Positions 11,801-25,574 of a stretch of 64,000 nucleotides of DNA are shown piece by piece. The first letter of the stretch is position 1. Each line of letters begins with the position of its first letter. The position numbers and the translations under genes are program-made. The notes beneath the pieces were generated by a model, which saw only the letters and a program-made list of their open reading frames with translations, did not search any database and had not been told where the DNA came from. Source of the DNA: Crotophaga sulcirostris (taxonomy: Eukaryota > Chordata > Aves > Cuculiformes > Crotophagidae); assembly GCA_013397455.1 (NCBI GenBank), contig VYZB01000035.1, forward strand, positions 433,006-497,005. The letters run 5' to 3'.

Positions 11801-14267
11801 AATCTGCATGTATGTGTAACATGATTCTGAGGCTGTGCGTGTGTCTGGAATAGGAGAAAAGAAAATGTTGGATCTTCATGGAAATATAAATGGAAAATAA
11901 GGATTTGAAAATCCATGCAAAGCCTCTGTGACTTTCTTCAGGATTAGTTTATTTTCCTGCCCCCAGCCGTGTAACTTTACTAGCAAAAACATAGATGTTC
12001 ATGTCATTATATAATTTTAAAAAGGAATTCTGAAATCTGCTTGTGAAAACTGCTACAGCTGCAGAAAACTGGTTTTGTCAATATATTCTACATCTCTTTT
12101 AGAAAGCTTTGCTTGTGTGGCTGTGTTGATTTTCCGTGCAGATACATTCCTTCATTTTAATATTATCCCTCTACTTTTTCCTTACTTTTTCGGCTTTTGG
12201 GCAAAAAATGTTGAGCAGATTATTCAATGAAAAAAATGTAATCCTTTGCCCTTCATCTCAACAGAATAATAACGTTTCTATGCAACCCATAAAGCCATCC
12301 CAGCTAATGATATGTAGGCAGAACGTCTTCACTGGAGACAACAGGCATTGAGCCCTTGATGGCAGGAAACAGAAACTGTAAAAGGAGAGGCCAAGTGCTG
12401 GAAGTGAGATGAGAGAAGTTTCTTTCCACTGCCCTTACTTTTCTTTCTTTATTTTTTTCCTTTGCCATTAGCATCATCTTTTAATGCCACTTCCTCTTTC
12501 CTTTCCTCTTATTGCCAGTTTAAAACAATGATGCAACAGCTCCCTAACACATCTGCATTCAAATCTTCACCCCATTTATGTGAGAAAGCATTCAATCTTT
12601 TAGCAGCTTCAGAGCTGTAAGACTACCTGCCTCCTAGAACATGACCTTCTTTCATGGCTTTAATACACACTTGATACTGGGATGCAACAACACTACTTGA
12701 ATAGCCAAACAATTGCTGGTCAAGGGTCCCTTCTATGTGCATACAGTTACATTCATCAACTATCTCACCTAGCTCAGCATTGTCATGAACTCAGGAATTG
12801 TCCTGCTACTTCTCTGACAGAAAAGGAAATTAGTATAGCATCATGGCACAATGATGTTTCACCATGTTTTGACACATCTTTTAGTTGATAAAAGCCTAGA
12901 ACAGCTCCAAATCACTGTACTATTAATTTAAATGTTCCTGTATATTTTTATCCTAAATAGAATATACAAGAAGTGTATTAGACACAATGAAGAGTACTAT
13001 GATTCTTTATTGCCCTTTATTTCTATTAAGTAGTTAAAATGGCAAGAAAATTACATTTAAACTTCCTTTTATTATTTAGGAGTTATTTTAAAGTCTTACA
13101 GCAAAAAAATAGTGTTCCGGCAACAGTTGCTTCTGTGTAGCCCACAGTAGAAAGAGACAAACTAGTAAATAGTTAGCTATATTTTTCTATCTTATTTTCT
13201 GTTTTCATTTAGGATTTTCAACAAACATCCCAGAAATATTGTGTTAATTTTATCTTTAAATAGCAAGAAGAAAAAAGTGTGATAACATTGGTTGTTATAA
13301 AAAAGTCCATTTAATTCTCTGTGGGAATCAAAGTAAGTGAAACAGTATTTAGAGCTTCAATTAACATTTGGCTAAAGGCCAAAGAAAAATTAACAAATAT
13401 CTAGAATATATTTCTCAGACTGACTTATTTTCCTGATAGAATTATACTTTTAAAAGTAAGTCCTACCAGACTCTAAGTCCCCAAAACCTAGACTCATTTC
13501 CAAATCTAAGTTTGAAGATTTATTGCATTTCCAGCCTCTATTCTGCTTCCCAGGCACTATCTGCTTTCAGCAATTAATACAAATGTTATGGGGTTTGATT
13601 TGCTTCAGTGCAGCATGTGAACTCAATTTCTTTTCATTTGTAGCTTTGAAATAGCATAAGCCTCTTTGCGACAGACTTTCATATCACACTGGTACTGCTT
13701 ATTGAGCCATGGGCTCACACCATCAGAGTTAACTATACAGACTGCATCCTTTTTGTTTTAGTCTAGATACACACACTTTGTGCCATGTCAAGGCAGGAAT
13801 TTAGACAGACAAATGTTATAACTGGGTTGGAAATGGGCTTTTCAGCCATCTGACTAATGACACACATAGCTTTATCCGAGTAGGATGGATACTCCCACAG
13901 CTAAAAAGATTACATGACCACTCCTGGTATTAGACCTTCATTTATTTTTATTATGCAGAATTATATTCTTGTAAGGACTCTGACAGGTCACATATTTCAG
14001 GTCATTCTCACACCCTCACTTTCAGACTAGCAAATGTGTCTGAGCAAACCAAACTTTATAATTATCAGCTCCAACCAAACCTCCACTGGTTTTCACTGAC
14101 AGCCGGTACTGCTGCAAATTTGCTTGGAAGTAGCTAGTGTCTTTGTGGTTGGAGCAGATATCAACATCAGATTAGAGCTGGTATCAGTAAATCCTGTAGA
14201 GGCACATTTCAAACCTGTTCCATTCTCACAGTTTCTGCTCAGGAAGAAAAATATTCATCAGACACGG
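8851..14267. other. Intron stretch with no feature seen
   Basis: The largest frame, 121 codons at 10,209-10,574 minus, is composition-driven and overlaps another frame on the plus strand. No repeat family was recognised. Confidence 0.6.
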
Positions 14268-14575
14268 AAAGGACTTGGTCTCTTCTCTCAGGTGACCAGT
14301 GACAGAACTAGAGGACGTGGACTCAAGCTTCGTCAGGGAAAGTTTAGGCTTGATATTAGGAAAAAGTTCTTCACTGAAAGGGTAATCAGCCATTGGAATG
14401 CGCTGCCCAGGGAGGTGGTGGAGTCACCAACCCTGGAGATGTTTAAGAGGAAATTGGATGAGGCACTCAGTGCCATGGTTTAGATGATGGGTTGGTGTTA
14501 GTGTTGGGTTATAGGTTGAACTCGATGATCTCAGAGGTCCTTTCCAACCTTGTACTACTGTGATACTGTGATACC
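14268..14575 (+). mobile_element. CR1 LINE 3' end, about 0.3 kb, sense orientation
   Basis: This copy keeps the last part of CR1 ORF2, readable within the 14,124-14,483 frame. It encodes [20 protein letters not shown] followed by [20 protein letters not shown]. After it comes the short 3' UTR with GTTGAACTCGATGATCTCAG and a tail of 8-base units of the type ACTGTGAT. The upstream part of the open frame, before about 14,268, is not CR1. The 3' UTR resembles the CR1-J type of birds in my recollection; the subfamily call is tentative. Confidence 0.9.
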
Positions 14576-15098
14576 GTAAAGGAAAACTGACTGATCAAAT
14601 GCAGTTGAGAGTACATTCATTCCATGTACAGATATATACAAAGTGCCTAGGTGTTCTAGAGCCAGCCTGTTCCCAGCCACAACTGAGAACTGGCTGGAGA
14701 GCTTGGCTGCCAATGTAGCTCTCAACAGCTCTCAGGGCTACAATAGCAGCAGAGCACAAGGACAGTTGACCATCCCACAGGCAAAAGAAGCACCCTCCTG
14801 GATGGGCTCATAGGGTTTGTTCTGGCCCATCAACCCCAATACATGCATCAAGTATGACAAAATGAAAATTACACTCATTGTCCTTAAAATAAGTTTCTCA
14901 GTCCTCCCTATTTCACATTTGAATGACTTGCAGGAGTTGACTCCTGTTGTGTTGCAGCATCCACTGAGAATTTTGATAACAACCATTTCTGCTTCATCAT
15001 CAGAGTGTTTCTTATCTGTATTGATCCTCGCAAGACTTTTCAACAGGATGAGCAAAAAAGTAACTAACGATGCTTAAGATAGATTAATGTTGCTGCAT

Positions 15099-15130
15099 TC
15101 CTTTGTGCTCTCCTTTGTGCTCTCCTTTGT
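15099..15130. repeat. 12-base tandem repeat, 2.7 copies
   Basis: The unit TCCTTTGTGCTC occurs twice perfectly and a third time as TCCTTTGT. No repeat family was recognised. Confidence 0.9.
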
Positions 15131-17499
15131 AATAATAAAGTGATCATCAGTCTGGTGTCAAGGGAGCTGTAAGAAGGAAATGAGGAACTTCATAGAAAAA
15201 GGGTATCTACCTCCCACAACAGAAACCATCCAGAAATACCCAAGCTAGACATGAACAACCTGGCTCAGAGGTTAGAAACACCATGCTCTGCCTGAAATTA
15301 TCTGCTTGTGAAACCAACATTTCTTTAGCCCACTTGCAGCACATTTTAAATTTCACAGTTGTTACACTCAAATTCTTACACCCTTGATATATGCAACAAA
15401 GAATTTAATGAGACCAATTAAAGATTTAACAGTCTTCTTATCAAAACACAGCAGTTATTATTAGTCCAGTTACAATGCTACTAATAGTCATAGTCCAGAT
15501 TATCCAATTATAAGAGGAAAATCTAATTAACAATGCAGTCAAAATTGTTACACAAAACTTTCCAGTATCTACCCCTTTCTCTGTTGTTATGCTCATCCTT
15601 CCAATGTTTTTCTGGGTCTTAAGGTCATGATGTAAGTTTTACTTGTACTGTATGACAGTATGAACAGTAGCTAAAATGCAGCCACTTTTCTCCTAGATCA
15701 TTCTGCTGTTGAAAAGACAGACTTTATAATTAATTACACTGGAAATATGGAAAAATGATAGAAATAGTTATGCTTGTTCCCAAGATAGTTTTTTCAGAGT
15801 TATCCACCTTTCATAGCCTTTTTCACAGCCTGCTTGGGCAAAAAAAAGCATCTCCTTTTATCCTATTTTCCTCTGAAAAATGAAAAGGTAGAAAAGGCAA
15901 GAAAAAAGAAAGCTGGGGAGGGGGGAGGAGGGAAACCCCAAGATTAAAATATGGCACTTCTGTGGTAATAACTGTGAAGAAAATAAGACATCCTTGAAAA
16001 TTAAACAGAGAAATTTAATCTTCTATTCATCTATACTGTAAATAAATATAGGTCCAGTGGTGGAAAAGACATCTGAAAATGTAAACTTTATCAAAACACA
16101 ATAACCCAGTGTAGGTTATTCTCATACCTAATCTCCCCTGAGATTTTCTTATACTAAATCATCTGAGTTGCAGTCTTCATCTGAGTATGATATTCTCCTG
16201 TCCTCATTGATACCAGTTGAGTGTTAACAGGTCCACATCTTTAATTTATGGTAGACTTACGTACTCACCTCAGTGAATGTTTTTGTTTACAAGATTTGCC
16301 TTCGTACTAGGGGACTGTGGAGTTCTTTCAGCCATACTGTTTGCACGTCCTAGTTAGAAAATATGCAGCCTGGTTTGCTTTTTGAATAAGTAAACATCTG
16401 CATACTCAAAAACCATAAGCATCACTGTAAACGTAGGTGTGAGGTGAAGAGAGAGAAAATTGATCTTGTTCACTGAAGAGCCAGACCTGAAACTTGAGTT
16501 ACAAGATATTTACATAGCAATCTCCTCAAAAAACCCAAGTGTTTATGTTCATTGAGTTGTACAGGGAACAGCTAAATGCAATTTCTATAGAAGCAATGTA
16601 AATGTCCACTTCTCAGGATTGTGAGATAGACCTCAGCTCATGTCTAAATGGTCAGTATAACTGTCTCAGTAAGACCTGCTGAGAAGAAACTTGGACTTTC
16701 TCAGCCCTGTACATATTTCAGAATATCCACGCTGCTGGAAAAATGAGTCTTAATGTCCAAAGAATTGTAAGTAGGAGCCCTGCTGTGAAAATTTTTTTAT
16801 CGTAGGTTGGAACTGGCACTTATAACAGCAGTAAAGCGATTGTTGGAGCTTAATAGCATGATGCAGTCTCAGTTACTGCTATGTACACATATCAGCCAAG
16901 ATAGCCTCCGCTATCATCCAATCTAGGTTAGCAGTCAAGAGACAATGATGTGTCATCTTGTCACAGCTAAAAATAATTCTGTGAAACTTAGAGTATCACA
17001 CAGTTTGTCAAGTATACTTAATTGAGTTAAAGCAGCTCAGCCACTGATCAGGTCCCTGTGGTATCATAGTGACATAATAGGCAACAACACATGACAGTAC
17101 AAATTATGGATAGTCTTAAATGATAGGTAAATAATTTGAATTATAAGAATGGAACTGCATCAGGGGATGCTGGGTGTGCTATAATAAACTCTAAATGCAA
17201 TGCTCCAAAAGTATCACATCTACTTGCAGTCTTGATCTTCTTCACAGTTACTTTTATGTACTGATGAGATATGCATGAAATTAGAAGTTCCAAATGAGAC
17301 AATTTGTTTTGTTCTTTTCAAATCTGAATTAACACTGGTGTGATTTCTGTGTGATGCCCATTTTCAATTTGCGACAGGTATTTTAGTGCATCTCTTTTCT
17401 GTGTTCTCATTTAATGAAACATATACCACATAGCCGTAAACTGTGAGCTGGCAATTATTTTTTTCAGGTTTTATTCAATTTTTTTTTAAAAACAGTGTT

Positions 17500-17580
17500 G
17501 GTCTGATTCTCCCTGCCTTGCATTTATATTGACACTGTTCACCAATTCTCCATGGGGCTGACTGGAATATTAAGACTTGT
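17500..17580. repeat. Possible further old amniote repeat remnant
   Basis: GGTCTGATTCTCCCTGCCTT, followed by GCATTTATATTGACACTGTTC and CCAATTCTCC, resembles a turtle and bird repeat with GATTCTCC, CCTTGCA and TTTACAC motifs. The match is short and degenerate, so this is only a candidate. Confidence 0.3.
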
Positions 17581-18312
17581 CACATTCAGCAGTACAGAGG
17601 CTTCTTCCTGGATTGCATCTACTCTGAAAGACACCAGTTAGACCAGAAAACGGGTGTTGTCCTTGTGAGTTGTTTTCTGTAAGTTAGGGCAGAAAAGGAG
17701 TCCTAAAAATTATAAAGAAATTCATATGAGTCCAAAGGACGCCAGACACAGACATCTGGTGGGAGAAAACAGTTCCTAAGCTGATATTATTATCAGTTTA
17801 TACAATTTGTGGCAAGTTGCTATTTATTTATTTCAAGTCAAAACTGTTCATTCTTTGACAACTTAGTCCAGCCCATGGGTGGAGACATATTACATGATGT
17901 CTAGTGTAGGCAGTTGATATCTACATATCCAGTCATGTGACCTGGATATTTAAAACATCAAAGAAGCAACAAAGGCTTTTCTTGTGCTGATAAACCAGGG
18001 GCATTGGCAGAGCAGGTTGGAGAAACTGCCATTTGTGCTTTTCTTCACTGGATTAAAAATGCTTTTGTAACCATGGGAAATTAAACCTCAGGAAATCATA
18101 CTATTTTAGGAGGACTGTCTTTTGGAGCGCAGATAAATAATATGGGAAATTCCCCTCTTGCCAATGCCCGCCCTCATTTCCAGAAAACAAATGGTGGATA
18201 ATGAGCTCTGTAAATACGACAACTTGCAGTGTTGTTAGACACGAATACAGTTATATCTACTTTCCACTTGCTAGTAAGGCATTGTTAGTTGCCTCCATTT
18301 CACTCACAATGT

Positions 18313-18329
18313 AAAAAAAAAAAAAAAAA
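18313..18329. repeat. A17 homopolymer
   Basis: Seventeen A bases followed by AG-rich sequence. No AATAAA and no recognisable gene-like sequence lies upstream, so I do not call it the tail of a processed pseudogene. Confidence 0.85.
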
Positions 18330-21300
18330 GAAAGAGAAATTTCTATGTCACATCAGAGCATTTCTCACCTTCCAACTCAATGAGCTACTAAATCTTCCAG
18401 ACACTCTTTAAGAGCCTTCAGTTGGAGGTCTTCAAATTCCTTCTCATCTTCAAAAAGAGATTTTTTTTTCTTCCGTTTACTCTTAGTTTACCAAGTACAA
18501 AACTGAAATCTTATTTTCTAGTATAAGGGAAGTTTTTTAGGAGCACATAAACTCCATGGGTTGTGTTTCTCTCTACTTGTGCTCAGGCTGAAGTAGTAGT
18601 TGTTTTGATCTTTGAACAAGCTGTCCTCCTGGAACAGCTATATTTTTCTGCTTCTAGACTACCAAGTAGAATCAGGATGTACATCAATTTCACTTATTCC
18701 CAGATTAACTGTCCACTAGCATAAGCCAAAAAAAAAAAACCAAACCAAAAACTGGAAGCATAGTAAGGGGCATAAAGGTAAGATTTTTCTACTTAAGTTT
18801 TATCTTGAATGCACATATTGTATCCTCTTCTGAAGACTAAAAAGCATAAAGAATATTTATTTGGTCCAATATCTGGCCTCGTGGCATCATAGTTTAGATT
18901 TTCTATTTGTTTTCCTCTAAGAAAGTCTTTTCTGACATGAATAAATTGTTTTGCATAAAGCTCCAACAGTTTTGTGAGATATTTATTGTTCCTCTATCAT
19001 TTGGAATTTACATTTGATTTCATTAACTCATAAGGAAAGTTTCCTGCAAACTGAAAAATAATTGTATGCAAGTTTGACTGGTATCAATGATTTTATCCTA
19101 GTCCTTGTGCTTTTAAATACACTATTTTTATCATAGCTAAAAATATTCCTTCTCTCACCTTTTCTAATAGGTTTTCAGTTGTACTATCTACCACAACTTT
19201 TCATTTACAGCCTGCTGATACAACATTCAGAACAATCATTGTCAGAATCCAGCCCTCTTTTTTTCAGTGCGTTAGAATAACACAATCTCAGAGATAAATG
19301 AATATAAATCATGTTGATAAATTATTATTTTTATAATTCCAAGGGAAAAGGTCTAAGGCATTCTAGATCCTCTCTCAATAGAAGTTTAGAGAGGAAATAA
19401 TCTGCAGTAACAGATTGTGAACAGCTGTTGAACAAGGAAGCAAATCACATAACAATATCAGCACTTAAACCAGTGATGGTTGGTTTATAATGGAGCAAAA
19501 CAAGAGTAGACATTCCAAATACTAGAGACAGAAAGCCATAGATTGCCTTCATAAAATCTTGTGTTCACAAGTGTGCTTAAGGGCTCTTTAAATGTAATTT
19601 ATCATCTTAGATAATATTGTAGGACGATATCAATACCTGCTACATTTTTCTATAAGCTTCCAGTTTCTTCCCTCTGCATTTAATTTGTCTTCATTCTCAG
19701 TTGTTTAGCATTTTCATTCTATCTATTTATTTGGTATAGTTCAAAACAGTCAAAGGGTACAGCCACTGTGTAACTACTGATGTAATTAAAAAATTGGAGA
19801 ATTATTTGCAAAAAAAATGTGAGAAAAATATATACAAGTAAAAATCAGGAAAATCTTTTATTTTTTTGCAAAGGCAGTAGGATTTTAATTTCTTCCTGTT
19901 ATCAAAATAAATTAAGGAAGAACAATGTTGTTGTTTGCAGAAAGATTATCTGTGCCAGAATAAGAAATATCAGATGCAAATTCAAAGTACCATAGCGCAG
20001 AAAAATAACTTTGTGTGAACTGTTTTATTAGATCTTGAATAATAACTTTGCCAAATCCAGTGTAATTATACAAATATTGCTCTATTTTCAAATACTTTTA
20101 TAAGTCTTTATCAGTATGTATCGTACTCATTTTGGAAATAAATGCAAGGTGATGTAAAACTTCCAATAAAACAAAGACTTGCCTCAGGATAAGCACGGTG
20201 CACAAAAAAGACAATTATCAGGGGACAGGTCAAGACTATGTTTATTGCAACACAATTAGAATTGCATAGACATTTAATTTTCAGGTTTCCTTCAAAGCCA
20301 AGAGAAAGAAAAGGAAAATATTTTGTTTAATTCTTTACTTTTTTTACTGCTGAAATCAAAATACTGTCTTTAGAACATAACATAAAACATTTTAGGAAAT
20401 AGTTTACTGAAACACATTCAGTGAGCTTCACATAAATTGGCCAATAGTTCAAATCAGTTCAAATTTGTATTCCTCAGCAAACAAAATATGAGAATGCAAA
20501 TGCTGCTAAGCTCTACCAACATAGCTAATGTTTTTTGCTAGTGCTCCTGGAATAACTGCACCATCTATTAATGGAAGGTCACAAGATGATTTTAGCACTG
20601 AAATGCCTGAAATCAATTCAAACAAGTAATAAATTGAGAGTAAAGCTGATGTGATATCAGAGACAACAATGATGTCTCCTAGGTTTGCACAAGTGGCACG
20701 GGAACACAGTCAGGGAGACAGAAGAACGTTCAGACAACAGTCAATCTCGTGCTGTGCCTTTAATCTTAGAACAGTGTCTGTTTGAAAGTGATATATTTGA
20801 AAGCACAAAATTGAAGTATTTCTATTAAGCATCCAAAAGATACTGAAGTTCGATTTAGTCCAGTATCATTCAAGGCTGGAAGAAGTCTTTTACTTACTTC
20901 CCAGTAAAGGACAACTGCCTCTCACAATTAAACTAGATTTCCAGCATATTCAAGAAATATTGACAACTAGAATATGGACTGATCCTTAACCAATTTCCAA
21001 CTGCTGAAACGTATTTTGATCATTGCAGTTGCAGGCTCACTTGCCTACAATTTAATTGACACCAGTTCTCTATCACTGGTGGCAAGAAAAAAAGGAAGAA
21101 TTACAAATTCTCAAGCCACATATTACAGAATATTGTTTATCACTAAGAAGAATCAAATACTGATTTTCTGTCTGTACCAGGCTGAAATCCTGGACAGTGC
21201 ACTGCTGTAAATTTAATGCTGTACCTACTTTGCTATGCTGGGGAACAATATACATTAGAGATGGAGCTTTTCAATAAGTCTATAAAAACCTCTAAAACAA

Positions 21301-22440
21301 TTGGTTTTCTTTTTGCCTAATAGAGGAGATTTGTCGTTACCATCAGTGAGTCTAATAAACTACAACAATCGGTGACTCAGTGAATTATTATGCAATTTAT
21401 TGAATAGAGCCACTTTGAAGCACAAATATGATTTCTGCACTCAACAACAAAACAAACAAAAAAAGAAACATGGATTTCTGCTATTGCTGCTTTCACTAAT
21501 ACTGCTTTTTTCAGAGGACCAGCTCTGGCAGTTAAATTGACAAAATGACTAATCATCTAAAGGGGGATTTAGGCTGAGCAGGGCTATTCACATTTGGTTA
21601 GTGAGATTCAGAATATGTCAAACAAAATGTAGACAAGGCTCAGAGGTGATTCAAAACATCAGTCAGATTCCCATTGTCAGGCAACATGCTGCCTTTGCTC
21701 TGTTGATGTTTTATCCTGTGAGTGCCTGGAGCCTGTATTTGCCCAGGCTTTCACCACAACTTTCCTTAACGTCTAAAATTTTTGTTTTGCTCTGAACTAT
21801 CAGTCTTGCTGCAATTGAGCATTAGGCAACTGTATTTAGTCTGTGCACCCTGGGCCTCTGATTTTACAGTTAACTGCAGGTGAAATATGATTCTGATCAT
21901 CTGCTCACCCCATGGTGCCCATCCCAGGAAACTGAGAACAGCACAGCTGAGGAACAAATATAAAGGCTGACAACTGACCCATGCGTTTTCTTCTGATTTC
22001 ACGATTCCAGTACTTATTAAAGGTGGAGGCTGCAATGAGCCTGATGGCAGCCGTGTTAGGATCGCAAGGTGTGAGCCCATGCCCAGCTGGAGTTTAGGAC
22101 CAGACTCTGCACTGGGCACAGCAGCTGATTTCAGACCAAGGACTAGAACCAAGCACTCATCTCTCTCTCACCTGCTTAGAAAATTCATGTTTCAGAAGTG
22201 AACACTAGGAAGGAAAATGGTAATAAACTTTTCAATACCTAGTTTTAATAGAGGCAGCAGATCTTGGGCTTAAATTGCAATGAGGAAGATAGAGAAGTAG
22301 CATAGTAGTTCTCTGCTAAATGTAGAAGTAGGGAGTTACTAGCATGTATCAACTAGACTAATCAAAGAATTGCCACCAGAAAAGGTTTCTAAGATACTTT
22401 TCGCTTCTCAAGCAAAACATCTCTCAGGAACAATATAGTT

Positions 22441-22473
22441 GTTATATATATGTATATGTATATAATATATAGC
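22441..22473. repeat. TA-rich simple repeat
   Basis: TTATATATATGTATATGTAT is followed by a further TATA run. Low-complexity sequence with no other feature. Confidence 0.8.
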
Positions 22474-22696
22474 TGACTCTGCATTGAGGTTGGAAGAGGC
22501 AGTAGATGTGCTTCCCACTTTTTTTTCATATGATCCAAAGTGTTCTTTAAAAAGGGATTAAAAGCCTGAAAGGTGGGATCTGGGAAGCAATTCTGCACAT
22601 ATATACCCATGCGATAGAGAACAAGGAAATTTTTGTGATTATCTCAGAAAAAAGTCTTATATCACCCCATGACAAGGGACAGAGCAGGTTTTAGTA

Positions 22697-22745
22697 CAGT
22701 GATTGCCAGCCTTTTTCTTAGACTGGCCCCAAGGTCCTACTAGGG
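22697..22745. repeat. hAT-like terminal inverted repeat candidate (single end)
   Basis: CAGTGATTGCCAGCCTTTTT, followed by CTTAGACTGGCCCC, looks like the CAGGGGT-type ends of hAT elements (typically CAGTGGTTCTCAACCTTTTT). I found no matching opposite end ending in AGGCTGGCAATCACTG and no 8-base target duplication of TTTTAGTA nearby, so only one end may survive. Confidence 0.3.
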
Positions 22746-25123
22746 TCACTAGGAGCTTTCTCCAGCTTCCTACTGTTGGCTTGCCCTTCCATACCATTTT
22801 TAGACACAGCATGTTAACTTCAGGACTGTTAGTGCTGGGATCTGGACAGTGGATAGGTGAAGACACATGGAGCATAATCAGTCTGAGCCTTTCTCTGTCT
22901 GGCTTCTGTACCCCGTTAACTCACCATTAATGGGGACTTGGGTTGGAGGATTGCCAACCAAAGGGGACAACGACAGCTGAGGGCATCCATGGGGTGGCTG
23001 TGGGGAGAGGTCATTTGTGAGACAGATTGTACATCGTGGTTAAATTCATTCCTTGAACCCAATCTAACTTAAGTTGAAGAGACAGAAGTAGCATTGAAGG
23101 ACTAGGGAAGATCATTGCAAGAGATTAAGATGAATGGAACATAATCCAATTTGCGGCACTGCCTCTTTGTTCCCATACTCCCCTTTGAACTGCAATGCTG
23201 CCTTACATTAAAGAAAACATAAAGAAAAGTGTTGGCAGTCACAAAAGGGGCAGACCTGCTACCTCCACCTCTCCATCCTTTCATGTTGTAAAATCTAAGT
23301 AGTTGACACACCTGGTCTAGAAGAAAATATCACCTTTCTGCTGAAGACAATGTGGAATAAGGAGCAGAAATGTTCAGAGCTGCTAAGGGAAAATGATACA
23401 AGTATTTGGGCTGGAACTAAGAGAGGGAAGGGGAGTTATCATTTCTCAAAGGAATACATTGTCACTGACACAGAGCAGCCTCGCCATCATCAGAGGGAGA
23501 GGGTAGCCCTAATGTATATTAAAAGAGGGGCTGCAGCTCCCTACAATTGCAATTGTACTGAATGAATGTAGAACAAATCCTACATGAAACAGTGCCTGTG
23601 GTGCAAAACCTGGTGTCCTAGGCTCTTGGGGCATGTCACAACCACCAGCTCCAGACCTAGTAACCCTCAAAGCACCATCAGCTAACAGGGAGTAAGGCAT
23701 CATGACATCTTTCTCTCCTTTACCTTCTCATGGTAAACTCCCACCTGAGCTAAAAATCACATGGACACAACTGTAAGCCTATATTCTGGCCTAAATTAGT
23801 CATTACTGTGTTTAGGTTAATTTCTAAAAGGAGAATTTTTCATCTTCCACAGTATTCAAAATGAGGGACTTAAAAGGAAAGAAGTACTTCGTGTGATACC
23901 TTTGAGGGAAGTTCTAAGAAAAAAGCTTTCAAGAGTACAAGCGTGGGACACACAGTCCATGCTAAAGAGAAGACATGATGGTACTTCACTGCAGCTAGAA
24001 AAGGAAATGGCATTTTGGCAGTTGGATTCAGTGTGTACCATATGCACTTAAAGACGTCACGGCCTTCTTCCTTGGTATTCACACATACACACAAATACTG
24101 CAACATGGCCCATTTATTTTAGAGCACTGATGCTGTCTTACACTGATTCCAACTGCAGTGGAGCAATGTTAAATAATAGAGTGTTGGCTTTAAATGTACT
24201 ACACAGAAAATATGTCTGAGGGATTTATGTATATAACTCCTCTGTACTGCTTTAAACACTTCATCCCTAAGGGCTCTTACTCACTAAACTGTTTGTTTGG
24301 GTTTTGTGCAGCATAGACATTCGCAAAACCCCAACACTGGCAGCATTTTTATCAAGTAGGGATGGCCAGATGTTAAGAAACACCAGCAGAGACTGAGGTT
24401 AAATATCTCCCTCAGGGGTTCCTCTTTTGAAAATATTTTATGACTGTGGGTTACTCTGAAGCATATTGAACCACTTTTCTGTTAGCTTCCCACAGCATCA
24501 CACAGAGTACAAGGAAACAGAGGCAGAATGACAAACACGGAAACTGAAAGATCAAGAAAGAACAGTTCTTTACATTTCAGAAGCACCCTATCCTTTCTAT
24601 TAATATAAGAGAATATAAGCCAAAACAGAGGATAAAGAATAATAGTTTAACATACGGTATTGTATTATAATGTAAACTGTCTCAAGCTCAATGCTTAACT
24701 GAGTTATGAGGTTTAGCTTAATGAGATTTAGCTTAACTTTAAAAAAAATATTAAAACAACCTGTGCGAATGAGTACAAATTATTTCAGATGTTCTGATAC
24801 AAAATCAGGAAAAAATACAGTAGGTCTTTCCAGAATTGCAAATTTTGTTTTGTTTTACACTTTTTTTTGGTATTTTGGTGGTTAGTTATGTATTTTCTGT
24901 CCTCACATATGTCCTTTAGATATGTCTACACTCTCCCTCCTCCTGTATGTTTATTTACATTTCCACGATCAGGCATAGATTGATCATTTTGATGTGGCAT
25001 AAAATTTCTGGCTGAGAGCAGTTTCAGCCACAGTGAGATAACCACCCATTAGTAAACTTCCTTCCTGGTGTTTTAGCTTTAAAATGTTTCCAAAATTACT
25101 ACACTAGAAAAGAGGTTTGTCTC

Positions 25124-25149
25124 TTCTTTTTTATTTTTTTTTTTTTTTT
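25124..25149. repeat. T-rich tract including T16
   Basis: Nearly pure T over about 26 bases, about 350 bases before the assembly gap. Confidence 0.85.
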
Positions 25150-25494
25150 ACTTCTGTGCTTTGGGGTTTCTTCTAAGAACGTATTTGCAGTCATAATTAA
25201 GAAATGTGTTAAAGCTTCTGTCAATTAGCCTAATTGATGTAAAAACCTGATTGGGTCCTGAGAGAAATGAATTTCCCCAGCTGAACCTTATCAAAGAACA
25301 GCTTAGCACAGAATAAGGAAGAAATGCAAGACTGCCAAGAAAAAAAACTTGTGATGTTTTGAGACAAGGTGAAAGAAAAATTTATGTGTGCAGACTGCTG
25401 TGTAGGTGTTTAAAAAAGTCAAGTGTTTTTAAAATGCTTTCCTTTTAGTGCATAGACCTAATATGAAGCCTTTAAAAGTAAGAGTAGAAATGAG

Positions 25495-25574
25495 NNNNNN
25501 NNNNNNNNNNNNNNNNNNNNNNNNNNNNNNNNNNNNNNNNNNNNNNNNNNNNNNNNNNNNNNNNNNNNNNNNNN
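25495..25574. other. Assembly gap (80 N)
   Basis: Eighty unknown bases. Flanks are ordinary AT-rich intron, and neither edge shows a repeat that would explain the gap. The true missing length may differ from 80. Confidence 0.99.

Larger units (their letters stand above)
14576..25494. other. Long intron stretch, mostly featureless
   Basis: Contains the short tandem repeat at 15.1 kb, the candidate old repeat at 17.5 kb, A17 at 18.3 kb, TA-rich simple repeat and a possible hAT end at 22.7 kb. From about 15.1 to 21.0 kb no open frame reaches 60 codons, in keeping with AT-rich non-coding DNA. The 128-codon minus frame at 21,766-22,152 shows no domain. Confidence 0.6.

Noticed and set aside
18313..18329. 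A17 as a processed-pseudogene tail
   Set aside because: No polyadenylation signal and no gene-like sequence upstream.
21766..22152. 128-codon minus-strand frame
   Set aside because: No domain; part of ordinary intron sequence.
24118..24190. Resemblance of CTTACACTGATTCCAACTGC to old palindromic amniote repeats
   Set aside because: The match covers too few bases and lacks the complementary end.
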